Below are positions 1 through 7,990 of a stretch of DNA of 64,000 bases, piece after piece (the stretch's first letter is position 1; every line of letters begins with the position of its first letter). Under the pieces are notes generated by a model. It saw nothing but the letters and a program-made list of their open reading frames with translations, did not search any database and had not been told where the DNA came from. The DNA comes from Liquorilactobacillus oeni DSM 19972 (GTDB lineage Bacteria; Bacillota; Bacilli; Lactobacillales; Lactobacillaceae): NCBI RefSeq assembly GCF_001436275.1, contig NZ_AZEH01000039.1:487336-551335 (forward strand), in the 5' to 3' direction. Made by a program: the position numbers and the translations under genes.

Positions 1-606
1 AGTTCAACACACACTACCGTTACGTCATTAAGATCCAACTTTTAAAGGCGTTTTTGTTTATAATGATAAACATTTAAGCTTGACTATGCTTTTATTCTAC
101 CAATATTTCTATAAAAATCCACTAATGTACCCATTTTTGTTTAGATAACTAATAAATACGCTCAAAAAAAGATCCAGCCCAGAGAATTTAAATTTAACCA
201 ATTCTTTGAACCAGATCCAATTATTATTTGACTTGATAAAAACTTTATTTAGATGTGTCTAGATATCATTTTTGTATTTTTATAAACTATAAATTGACAC
301 TGTACCATAAACCATGTAGTTCAACAACATTTCTTACAGCATGATAGATCAAGAAACTTCTAGGATTTTCAATCATATTCGGTACTAAAGCAGTTGCTGC
401 TGATTATAGTTATTGCTATCTGCAATAATTTTTTTATACAATGATCATATCAACGTTGACATAAAGCTATGCACGGATTCGGTTCAAAAACTGATTAGTT
501 TCAGCTGCTTGAGCCGGTCCTTTTGTTTAACATCGAAAACGAAACTGAAAACATATAAACAGCATATTTAACAGGTCTGAAGTTCAAACAGCAACCTCCT
601 TGAATT
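1..606. other. gene-free leading region
   Basis: This AT-rich stretch lies downstream of the minus-strand kinase gene. I see no ORF with a ribosome binding site and no convincing RNA gene. On the minus strand near 483-530 a short open stretch reads like coding sequence (KGPAQAAETNQFLNRIRA, then a stop), but it spans only about 19 codons between stops and I cannot assign it. Confidence 0.4.
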
Positions 607-1479
607 TTAGGCTCTTAAGAGTTTAACAGCTAAAGCAAAGTTACCCAAAGTAGCAGAACCATTATTTTTGATAGCTGGCAGCGTAATATAGTTTTCTAAC
701 TTCGGCAGGGGCAAATAATCATTTATCATAGTTTTCAGTTCCAGCCGCACTTTGCGCAGTAAACTTTTGTTTGCAACTCCACCGCCAAAGACAATTTTAT
801 CAGGCCTTAATATCAAAGAAACCTGCATCGCAGCTTGAGCAATGTAATAAGCCATTATATCCCAGACAGGATCATCCAAAGAGACATCCTTTCCATTTTT
901 ATGTAAACGTGCTTCAAAAGTCGGTCCAGAAACTAAGCCTTCTAAACAGTCTTTATGAAAAGGACAGATACCTTCAAAGTCAAGATCATCGGGATGGCGT
1001 TTCAGCAAGACATGTCCCATTTCGGGATGCCCTGCACTGCCGACAAACTCGCCATTTATTATAGCTCCTCCGCCTACGCCGGTTCCGATAGTATAATAAA
1101 CAAGAGAGTTGATTTTTTCATTAGTTAATGTAGACATCACATATTCGCCATAGGCCGAACCATTGACATCAGTTGTCCAAAAAATCGGAATTTTTAATTT
1201 TCTTTGGATATATCCGACAAAATCAGTATCACTCCAATGAGGTTTAGGAGTATTAGTAATGTACCCATACTTAGGTGAATTTTTCTTAATTTCAAGTGGA
1301 CCAAAAGAAGCAATACTTAAAGCATCAATATTAAACTTCTCAAAATACTTGACAACCTTATCAAGAGTTTCCTCTGGAGTAGTTGTAGGAAACTTAGTAC
1401 TATCTTTGACACGATAGTCTTCATCCCCTATCGCGCACACAAATTTGGTGCCACCTGCCTCAACACTGCCTACTAACAT
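607..1479 (-). CDS. ROK-family sugar kinase (fructokinase-like)
   Basis: This 290-residue ROK kinase probably phosphorylates a hexose such as fructose or glucose in the cytoplasm. The N-terminal phosphate-binding GGTK motif is at residues 9-12, the likely catalytic Asp is D104 in DVNGSAYGE, and a GTGVGGG loop is at 132-138. A zinc site of the fructokinase type follows (H156, C172, H175, C178, in a CPFHxxC context). The ATG is preceded by AAGGAGG at good spacing. It is the last gene of the beta-glucoside PTS operon, where a free-sugar kinase could handle glucose released after phospho-beta-glucoside cleavage. The zinc-type motif favours fructokinase, but substrate cannot be fixed from sequence. 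Confidence 0.85.
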   Translation of the reverse strand: MLVGSVEAGGTKFVCAIGDEDYRVKDSTKFPTTTPEETLDKVVKYFEKFNIDALSIASFGPLEIKKNSPKYGYITNTPKPHWSDTDFVGYIQRKLKIPIFWTTDVNGSAYGEYVMSTLTNEKINSLVYYTIGTGVGGGAIINGEFVGSAGHPEMGHVLLKRHPDDLDFEGICPFHKDCLEGLVSGPTFEARLHKNGKDVSLDDPVWDIMAYYIAQAAMQVSLILRPDKIVFGGGVANKSLLRKVRLELKTMINDYLPLPKLENYITLPAIKNNGSATLGNFALAVKLLRA

Positions 1480-1622
1480 AAATAATTTCCTCCTTGGATT
1501 AAAAATGGATGACCGTTTCTATAAAATAGATAATTGCGGCACAAAATCATTATAACGAAAAAAGGATTCAAAGAAAAATAAGCAGCCATTTCTCATTGAA
1601 CCTTCTTATTTTTAAAAATCCT

Positions 1623-1955
1623 TTATAATTTTTTGTACACCTCAACAAATTCCGCTGCCAGGTCACAAAAGGTTATAGCTGTCATTAAATGATCTTGTGC
1701 GTGTACCATCAGTAAGTTTACTTGAGCATGTTCGCCTTGAGCCTCTCTTGTTAACATAGATGTTTGCACATTATGAGCTTCAACCAATGCAGCTTGAGCA
1801 TCCTTTAGATTTTTGTTTGCGCTTTCAAAATCCTTTATCCTAGCAGACTTAATTGCTTCCATTGCAAATGCCTTTGCATTTCCTGCATTCATTATAAGCC
1901 CCATTGTAACTTGAAGTTCTTTTTCAGCCGTCTGATCTTTTTCCTCATTAGCCAT
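1623..1955 (-). CDS. PTS lactose/cellobiose-family IIA component
   Basis: This 110-residue soluble phosphocarrier accepts phosphate from HPr and passes it to IIB. The family hallmark VHAQDHLM places the phosphorylated histidine at H85. The rest is helical and hydrophilic, as expected for the trimeric three-helix-bundle IIA of the lactose/cellobiose class. The ATG follows AAGGAGATAAACGAA. It sits between the broken IIB gene and the ROK kinase in the minus-strand operon. The gene is intact, so with the neighbouring IIB frameshifted it would need another IIB to work in transport. Confidence 0.92.
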   Translation of the reverse strand: MANEEKDQTAEKELQVTMGLIMNAGNAKAFAMEAIKSARIKDFESANKNLKDAQAALVEAHNVQTSMLTREAQGEHAQVNLLMVHAQDHLMTAITFCDLAAEFVEVYKKL

Positions 1956-1981
1956 TTCGTTTATCTCCTTAACTACCCATA

Positions 1982-2300
1982 TTAACCCATTAATGTGTAT
2001 GCTTGTTCAAGCACTTTTTTCCCATTCATCATCCCATAAGCCTGCATGTCAATAACACCAAGTGAAACGCTCTTTCCTTCTAACTTCTTTTTAAAATCAT
2101 CTTCCACGTATCTAACCTGCGGCCCAAGCATAACACAATCAATTTTTCGATTAGAAAGTTCTTGATCGGCACCAGCAGCTGAAGTCGCAAAAATCTCTAC
2201 ATCCTTTTTATCCTTTTTGGGCAGCTTCTTGCATCTTTTTTACCAACAGACTTGTACTCATTCCAGCAGCACAGCATAGCATAATAGTTTTTCCAGTCAT
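1982..2300 (-). pseudogene. PTS cellobiose-type IIB component, frameshifted
   Basis: The start (ATG at 2300) encodes MTGKTIMLCCAAGMSTSLLV, the classic IIB P-loop with phosphorylatable C10. About 30 codons in, the reading frame runs into TAA. The rest of the family sequence (KDVEIFATSAAGADQ, then DCVMLGPQVRY and on to DMQAYGMMNGKKVLEQAYTLMG) continues in the +1 frame to a stop at 1982-1984. One surplus C in GCTGCCCAAAAAGG near 2216-2222 accounts for the shift: removing it restores an unbroken IIB of about 105 residues. The downstream frame shows no other damage, so this is either very recent inactivation, a sequencing error, or +1 slippage on CCC-AAA. Both flanking PTS genes are intact. Confidence 0.88.
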
Positions 2301-2314
2301 AATAAATCTCCTCC

Positions 2315-3634
2315 TTATTTACTTTGTTCACGTTGAGCTTGACTTACCAAAACACGTTCACTGATTTTCATAAATGGTATATAAAATAGGATTCCAATAA
2401 TAAAACTAATCAACTGTACTACTATAGCCCTCCAATCTCCCCCTGTCGCCAAAAAGCCGTTAACAAAAGGCGGCGTTGTCCAAGGTACCATTACTACAGT
2501 TCTATTCATTAATCCAAGAACAGTTGCAGAATAAGCAATTAATAATGAAATTACTGGCGTCAAAACAAAGGGTATCAATAGAGGAATATTAAAGACAATT
2601 GGATAACCATAAATAACAGGTTCATTTATATTGAAAATACCTGGTACGATCGAAAGACCAGCTACTTGACGGCTTGCCTTAATACGAGAAAATACAAACG
2701 TTGCAATCAGTAAGCAGATAGTACTTCCTGTTCCTCCCATCATTCCAAAAGTATCCCTAAATACACTAGTAATAATATACGGTACATGATGCCCCGCTGC
2801 AAAAGCCTGCATATTTTTATTCATATTAATCAATAAAACCGGATCTAGCAAGGTTCCATTTATAACTGCCTGATGAATACCAAAACCGAACAATAAGTTA
2901 CCGACACTATATATCAAAAGGAAACCCGGTAAACTAGTATTCACACGGCGTAATGGTTCTTGGATAATTGTCGTAATCAATCTAATTAAATCAGTATTAA
3001 ATCCTACACTTAAAACAGCCCCGATAATAGCTAAGACACTTAATACAACAATTGTCGGAATTAAGGTTAAAAAGGAATTACTAACAGCAGGAGGGACATT
3101 TTCACCTAAATTAATTTTTATTTTTTCAATTTTTGATAATCGCATAAATAATTCTGCTGCTACTAAACCAATAATTATTCCAGCAAACATACCAGTAACG
3201 CCAATATTGGCATAAGATAAAAACCCTGAAATCTCAACTGCTTTTTTCCCGCTAACAGGAACTGCTTGCAATGTTGTAGGCATAACGACAATTAATCCTG
3301 CTAATGAAACTATCGCGGCTCCTAACGCATTTTTATAATTACGGTTTCTTGCTAAACAATATCCAACTACGGGTGCAATTATTAATCCTGCAATGTTTAA
3401 CGTTCCGTTAACAATCAGGTTTCCAAATGTTTGAAAATTTTCTAGGTTACTACCATTAAGAAAAAGTGGAAAAATTACATTATTAGTTAAAACTCCAAGT
3501 CCAGCAAGTATAAAGAGCGGCATAATCATAGCAAATGCATCCCTAAGGGATCTTAGGTAAATCTGGTTTCCTATTTTTATAGAAATTTTGGTAAAGTTAT
3601 CTATGAATTTTTGCCATATATTTTTTTCTTCCAT
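2315..3634 (-). CDS. celB: PTS cellobiose-type IIC permease
   Basis: This is the membrane channel of a beta-glucoside or chitobiose-type PTS, about 440 residues with roughly ten hydrophobic segments. It matches the IIC lactose/cellobiose family, including the FNINEPVIYGYPIVFNIP signature near the last third and the VPWTTPPFVNGFLATGGDWRA region near the end, both characteristic of this family. The gene follows the glycosidase stop directly. Two in-frame ATGs exist (3640 and 3634); the second has the better spacing from GAGGAG. It imports and phosphorylates the sugar together with IIA and IIB, the latter frameshifted here. Confidence 0.92.
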   Translation of the reverse strand: MEEKNIWQKFIDNFTKISIKIGNQIYLRSLRDAFAMIMPLFILAGLGVLTNNVIFPLFLNGSNLENFQTFGNLIVNGTLNIAGLIIAPVVGYCLARNRNYKNALGAAIVSLAGLIVVMPTTLQAVPVSGKKAVEISGFLSYANIGVTGMFAGIIIGLVAAELFMRLSKIEKIKINLGENVPPAVSNSFLTLIPTIVVLSVLAIIGAVLSVGFNTDLIRLITTIIQEPLRRVNTSLPGFLLIYSVGNLLFGFGIHQAVINGTLLDPVLLINMNKNMQAFAAGHHVPYIITSVFRDTFGMMGGTGSTICLLIATFVFSRIKASRQVAGLSIVPGIFNINEPVIYGYPIVFNIPLLIPFVLTPVISLLIAYSATVLGLMNRTVVMVPWTTPPFVNGFLATGGDWRAIVVQLISFIIGILFYIPFMKISERVLVSQAQREQSK

Positions 3635-3640
3635 AATCAT

Positions 3641-5020
3641 TCACTCCTCATTTAACTCTTTAGTTTTTTCTAAAACATAATTTTTGAACCAAAAATAACT
3701 TTTTTTAGGAATTCGTTTCAAATCTTTAATATCATGATTAGTACGGTTAACGTAAACTAGTCCATACCTTTTTTCAACATTTCCCTTTGAACTTGGTATA
3801 TCTATTAGGCCCCATCCCAAGTAGCCTAAAACTTTAGCTCCATCACAAGTAATTGATTTTATCATTTCATCAATATGGTCTTTATGATACTCAATTCTAT
3901 AATCATCTTGAATTTGATCTTTTCCATTCCAATGTTCAGTAACACCAATACCATTTTCAGCTGGGAAAATAGGTAATGAATATCGATTATACATCTTAGT
4001 AATCGTGTTTCTAAAACCAATCGGATCAATTTGCCATCCAAATTCTGAAGTTTGCAAATGCTTATTTTCAACTTTTCCTTGTTGCATAAAATAATTTGGT
4101 ACAGCTTTTTCAGAAATTCTCGTACTATCAATTACTAGGCTGTAATAATAACTGAACGCTAAGAAGTCGCTTTTCAACTTAGGATGTTTTTTTACCTCCT
4201 TATCTAATACATCAATTAATTCAGCCATATTATGTGTTTTCATATAGCCTACAACTTCTGGGGAACGTCTCCCCGTCGCAAAAAACTGCAGAAAATCTTC
4301 ATTAACAAATTCCATTGCCTTACGTGTATACATGACATCTTTGGGATTGGAAGAGGCAGGATACATTTCTTGGTATGCAACCATTCCTCCTACTTTTAAA
4401 TCTAAAAAATTATGAACATAATCAGCAATTTGCGTATAAGCTATCAAGCTGTTAACAGCTATTTTATATAATTCAGATACAGTCTTATTTCCAGTTAAAT
4501 ATCCAGAATTCTTAAACCCCTCCTCAAAGGTCATACAATTTTGTTCGTTAAACGGAATCCAATATTTAACTTTTGGTGCAAACCTTTTAATAACTATTTG
4601 TGCAAATCTCACAAAAGCATCGCGTACATGGCTGTGGAGGAGACCATTATACTTTTTAGCTAAGGTCAAAGGCATATCAAAGTGGTACAAACAAGCCACT
4701 GGTGTGATACCTTTTTTTAGTAAACTATCAATAAAATTTTCGTAGTATTGCATTCCCAGTTCATTTACTTGCCCATCACCGTCAGGAATTATTCGTGACC
4801 ACGATAATTGAAAGCGGTAACAATTCATACCAGCGTTCTTCATTAAATCAAAATCTTCATCGTACCTATGATACTCATCAATTGCTACCTTCCAATCACT
4901 AGTATCTTTAGACGCGGGTTTAATATCATAGACTGAAAGTCCCTTACCATCTGTGTCCCAAGCACCTTCAGTTTGCATACTAGAAACTGAATTTCCCCAT
5001 AAAAAATTATTTTTTTCCAT
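3641..5020 (-). CDS. bglA: 6-phospho-beta-glucosidase, glycoside hydrolase family 1
   Basis: This 459-residue GH1 enzyme hydrolyses PTS-imported phospho-beta-glucosides to glucose 6-phosphate and an aglycone or glucose. The acid/base Glu is E159 in FNEQN (the family norm is NEP) and the nucleophile is E355 in PAENG (usually TENG). Near the C-terminus SSKGNVEKRYG carries the Ser/Lys/Tyr residues that bind the 6-phosphate in phospho-glycosidases. The ATG has AGGAAGTG upstream. It is the first gene of the operon, transcribed from the promoter at 5044-5071. The slightly atypical acid/base context suggests a substrate other than cellobiose, but this is speculative. Confidence 0.92.
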   Translation of the reverse strand: MEKNNFLWGNSVSSMQTEGAWDTDGKGLSVYDIKPASKDTSDWKVAIDEYHRYDEDFDLMKNAGMNCYRFQLSWSRIIPDGDGQVNELGMQYYENFIDSLLKKGITPVACLYHFDMPLTLAKKYNGLLHSHVRDAFVRFAQIVIKRFAPKVKYWIPFNEQNCMTFEEGFKNSGYLTGNKTVSELYKIAVNSLIAYTQIADYVHNFLDLKVGGMVAYQEMYPASSNPKDVMYTRKAMEFVNEDFLQFFATGRRSPEVVGYMKTHNMAELIDVLDKEVKKHPKLKSDFLAFSYYYSLVIDSTRISEKAVPNYFMQQGKVENKHLQTSEFGWQIDPIGFRNTITKMYNRYSLPIFPAENGIGVTEHWNGKDQIQDDYRIEYHKDHIDEMIKSITCDGAKVLGYLGWGLIDIPSSKGNVEKRYGLVYVNRTNHDIKDLKRIPKKSYFWFKNYVLEKTKELNEE

Positions 5021-5043
5021 AATTTCACTTCCTTTATAAAAAC

Positions 5044-5071
5044 ATTATAACTCTATTTTTAAATTTGTAAA
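5044..5071 (-). promoter_or_regulatory. promoter of the bgl operon
   Basis: On the minus strand TTTACA (5066-5071) and TATAAT (5044-5049) are separated by 16 bp, a good sigma-A match 24 bp upstream of the glycosidase ATG. Confidence 0.7.
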
Positions 5072-5088
5072 CTCAAATTATAAAATAG
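5053..5088. promoter_or_regulatory. operator-like inverted repeat between bgl operon and gntR
   Basis: Arms 5053-5067 and 5074-5088 match at 13 of 15 positions (CTATTTT..AATTTG / CAAATT..AAAATAG) around the 6-nt centre TAAACT. The repeat covers the -35 box and spacer of the bgl promoter, where a bound GntR-type protein would block RNA polymerase. That the divergent regulator binds here is inferred from position. Confidence 0.6.
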
Positions 5089-5163
5089 AATATCCATTTA
5101 AATAAAATAAAAATATGCTATTATATGGAAGTTGGATTATCATTTTCTGTGGAGGTGTTTAAT

Positions 5164-5880
5164 ATTAGCCTATATCGTGAAATAGCAAAAAAAATTCGTA
5201 CAAAAATAAAAAATGGACTTTATAAACCAGGAGAACCACTTCCGAGACAAAAGGAATTGGCACTGGAATATAAAACCTCACGCGTAACTATCCAGAAAGC
5301 ATTAGACATACTTTTTAATGAAAATTTAATTGTTCGAAAGCAAGGTAGCGGTACTTTTGTTTCACCAAATTCTTTGTCTGCGCTCGATATTCTCTCTTCT
5401 CAATATGGAGGGACTACAAAACTTTTTTCGGACAAAGCGAATGTTTCAACGCTTGTTTTAAATTTTGCAATTCGGCTTCCTTCACTTAAGGAGTGTGAAA
5501 AGCTAAATATCTTAGAAACAATGCCAGTATATGACATTTATCGACTTAGAAATTTAGATGAAGAACCCTATGAGCTCGACAGGTCTATTATGCCTCTTTC
5601 TGTAATTTCGGGTTTAAATGAAAACATAGTAAAAAACTCAATTTTTTCATTCATTCAAAATAAATTGAACTTGGAAATAGGCAGTTCTTTACGTAAAATA
5701 GGTGCTGATAAAGCAAAGCAAGATGATATTAAATATCTAAAATGTAAACCCAACGATCCGGTTTTACAAATCTCACAAACAGTTAGTCTGAAAGATGGCA
5801 GGATATTTGAATATTCACATACTCGTCATAGATATGATAAGGGCAATATCGTTGTTTTCAACAAAGTTCCAATATTATAA
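5164..5880 (+). CDS. GntR/HutC-family transcriptional regulator of the bgl operon
   Basis: This winged-helix regulator has an N-terminal GntR domain (about residues 5-70, with LPRQKELALEYKTSRVTIQKAL as the recognition region, here cut in two halves by the helix turn) and a C-terminal UTRA effector domain (to the end), typical of repressors that sense phospho-sugars. Start choice: an ATG exists at 5125, but it lacks a Shine-Dalgarno sequence and lies at the predicted -10/+1 region (TATGCT 5114-5119, TATTAT 5119-5124). A perfect GGAGGTG (5151-5157) instead sits 6 nt before an in-frame ATT at 5164. This gives a 238-residue protein that begins just before SLYREIAKKIR, as in homologues. It is divergent from the bgl operon and probably represses it. 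Confidence 0.85.
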   Translation: MSLYREIAKKIRTKIKNGLYKPGEPLPRQKELALEYKTSRVTIQKALDILFNENLIVRKQGSGTFVSPNSLSALDILSSQYGGTTKLFSDKANVSTLVLNFAIRLPSLKECEKLNILETMPVYDIYRLRNLDEEPYELDRSIMPLSVISGLNENIVKNSIFSFIQNKLNLEIGSSLRKIGADKAKQDDIKYLKCKPNDPVLQISQTVSLKDGRIFEYSHTRHRYDKGNIVVFNKVPIL

Positions 5881-6025
5881 TACGTCATTTATTTTTATTA
5901 AGTTCCTATAGATATCCTATAATTAGCTAGTAATTTCTAGTAATAATGGGATATTTTTAGGTTGTATTAAACATTTTAAGATAGAAATAAAGCTCAATTA
6001 CTGAGATTATAACTATTTCACGAAT

Positions 6026-6148
6026 AACTGCCACCATTTTAAAGTGATATTTTTTTGCCTCGCTGTATACTTTTTCCAGCTGTACTTGTGTTACGTCCGC
6101 ACTCAGGTTAGTATGATCAATCTAATGCGTTAAATCATCGATTGTATA
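6026..6148 (-). pseudogene. deoC: relic of deoxyribose-phosphate aldolase (deoC), N-terminal fragment
   Basis: The minus strand from 6148 reads YTIDDLTH, an in-frame TAG, then [12 protein letters not shown] and [19 protein letters not shown]. This resembles the N-terminus of DeoC (IDHTLL... then EAKxYxFxxVCVN). The similarity ends after about 41 codons, and neither a start codon in frame nor the rest of the enzyme is present. It lies in a 395-bp gap between gntR and the TVP38 gene. I take it as the remnant of a deleted gene; the short length limits confidence. Confidence 0.5.
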
Positions 6149-6275
6149 ATCTATAAATACTCATCCTTGCTTTTCGCTTCGCTATAATTTTATTTTAATA
6201 TGTACTTACCCGTAAGCTATGAGGCCGCTGATTTTTTCAATATCCGCCAGCTCATTGCCTTTTAGAAGCCGTAAA

Positions 6276-6956
6276 TTATTCAGCAGCAAGTTTTTTTCTA
6301 GTATCCTTATGAATAAAATATATGAGAACAATAAAAGAAATGACACAGGCCCACAGAATAACAGCCCGTTTATTGAAACCGTTAAACAAAGAGTTTCCGC
6401 TTAATGCATATAGGATGGATGAAGGCATGACTCCCAGAAACATTACTAAACACAGATGACTTATCTTTATTCTTAATTTATTAGCCGTAAAATTGACTAA
6501 AAATGAAGGAATAATCGGGATCATATACGCGACCATCAATCCTAAACGCGGGTGGCGCATTCTAGAGATTGCTTTGACCCAATGATTTTCTCTGGTTTTT
6601 TCATCCAAAAATTCCAGCTTATTCAATAATGTCAGTGCTAATAAGTTTCCAGCTGTATTTCCGATAATATTAAGTACGCTTCCAACAAAAGAACCATAGC
6701 AAAGACCGATGAAAACACAGATGACCGAGGTCGGCAATCCCGGAAAGGCGCTCATGAGTGCTGTCAAGATCACGAGTAAGACGGCAGCTTGAAGATTATG
6801 TTCTCTAACGCTATGCAATAAAGCCTGTTTTGAGATCTGATGGTGTGCCAGCTGTACCAGTTCCGGCTTGTATTGATTGAACAATTGATAACCGATAAAT
6901 GTTAATACCATCACCCCACAAGCAAATAAACATATCTTGACTGTTTTTTTAGACAA
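6276..6956 (-). CDS. TVP38/TMEM64-family (VTT domain) membrane protein
   Basis: This 226-residue membrane protein starts at TTG behind AGGAGGACGATT. It has an N-terminal membrane anchor (about 8-24), a central block with the family pattern FPGLPTSVICVFIGLCYGSFVGS (here about residues 70-92) and GNTAGN, and C-terminal hydrophobic segments ending in a basic tail. VTT/DedA-related proteins are linked to lipid scrambling and envelope homeostasis, but the exact role of this member is unknown. It stands alone on the minus strand between the deoC relic and the polysaccharide cluster. Confidence 0.82.
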   Translation of the reverse strand: MSKKTVKICLFACGVMVLTFIGYQLFNQYKPELVQLAHHQISKQALLHSVREHNLQAAVLLVILTALMSAFPGLPTSVICVFIGLCYGSFVGSVLNIIGNTAGNLLALTLLNKLEFLDEKTRENHWVKAISRMRHPRLGLMVAYMIPIIPSFLVNFTANKLRIKISHLCLVMFLGVMPSSILYALSGNSLFNGFNKRAVILWACVISFIVLIYFIHKDTRKKLAAE

Positions 6957-7182
6957 AATCGTCCTCCTTTATCTTTTGCACCAATCAGTAGCAAAGAGCA
7001 CAGTTATTAAGAAAATATCTGAGTTCACTTTATTGCCTTGACATTCTTTATAGGCTCCTCGTATTATTTTTGCAAATATCAATCTAAAATGTCCTCTAGT
7101 AGTTTAATAGCAAACAAGAGATTTTGCCAGTAAAAAATTCATAAACCATTACGACAAGATAATTCTTATAAACAGAAAAATT

Positions 7183-7950
7183 CTACACTCTTTTTTTAAA
7201 GCCGCTCTTTGCTGCTTGCAGTGCCTTCACAGCGTGCCGTTTTTCTTTGCTTTTAATATGGCTTATCACTCCAAGTGAAACAAGCCCCAATTCTTCTTTC
7301 AAGAAACTCTCATCTTTTATAGTTGTATCCATTAATGTCCGTATAACAGCAATTACACATCCAAGAAAAAGTCCTAAAAGAACTCCAAGCAGCAAGTTGA
7401 GTTTTTTATTCGGTACTACCGGCACAGTACTCGGTGCAGCTTTGGCCAAAATCGAAACATTATTAATTTTCATCATCCTAACGATCTTTTTGCTAAAAAC
7501 AGTCGCGATAGTGTTCGCTAAATCAGTTGCTGTGTATGGATTTCTATCCGTAGCCTCAATGCTAAGGACCTGTGAATCAGTCTGATTAGAAATTGCAAGA
7601 CTTTTTTCTAGGTCCTGTATTCCCCCAACGTAATTATCACGGGTTTGCAGCTGTTTTAACACTGGTTTTAAGATAACTTCTCTCGTCAAAATATCCTTAT
7701 CCTTATAAGTATTAATAGCTTGCAGGTCTGCCTGCTGAGCTGCATATTGCATCTGTGAATCATCTGTTTTTTGATTGACCAGTAATACGCTTGTTGCACT
7801 GTATCTCGGGGTTATAAAGAAGAAGGAAAAAAGCAGGGCAATGAATCCTCCTAAAAATCCCCAAAGTACAATTGCATGCAAATTCTGCCGCAGTAAACCC
7901 GTTATTTTTTTTACATCCTGCCTAAAGTCATTACTTCTTTCCTGCTTCAT
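7183..7950 (-). CDS. Wzz/CpsC-like polysaccharide co-polymerase
   Basis: This 255-residue protein has an N-terminal cytoplasmic segment, a first membrane helix (about 29-50), an extracytoplasmic region with YSATSVLLVNQ, and a second helix (about 180-202) preceded by the Pro-rich VPVVPNKKLN motif that marks Wzz/CpsC proteins. Such proteins set polysaccharide chain length and, in Gram-positives, activate a CpsD-type tyrosine kinase. No kinase gene is adjacent. The ATG has AAGGAGGAGATAACTTA upstream. It is the last gene of the minus-strand cluster that starts at 12647. Confidence 0.85.
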   Translation of the reverse strand: MKQERSNDFRQDVKKITGLLRQNLHAIVLWGFLGGFIALLFSFFFITPRYSATSVLLVNQKTDDSQMQYAAQQADLQAINTYKDKDILTREVILKPVLKQLQTRDNYVGGIQDLEKSLAISNQTDSQVLSIEATDRNPYTATDLANTIATVFSKKIVRMMKINNVSILAKAAPSTVPVVPNKKLNLLLGVLLGLFLGCVIAVIRTLMDTTIKDESFLKEELGLVSLGVISHIKSKEKRHAVKALQAAKSGFKKRV

Positions 7951-7990
7951 TAAGTTATCTCCTCCTTAAAAAGCTCATTGTCAGCAATTT

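Noticed and set aside
483-545. Possible gene remnant (KGPAQAAETNQFLNRIRA on the minus strand)
   Set aside because: It is only about 19 codons between stops with no identifiable family. It could be chance.
3862-4131. Minus-strand 89-codon ORF within the 6-phospho-beta-glucosidase gene
   Set aside because: It overlaps the well-supported GH1 frame, lacks a ribosome binding site and has no recognisable motif.
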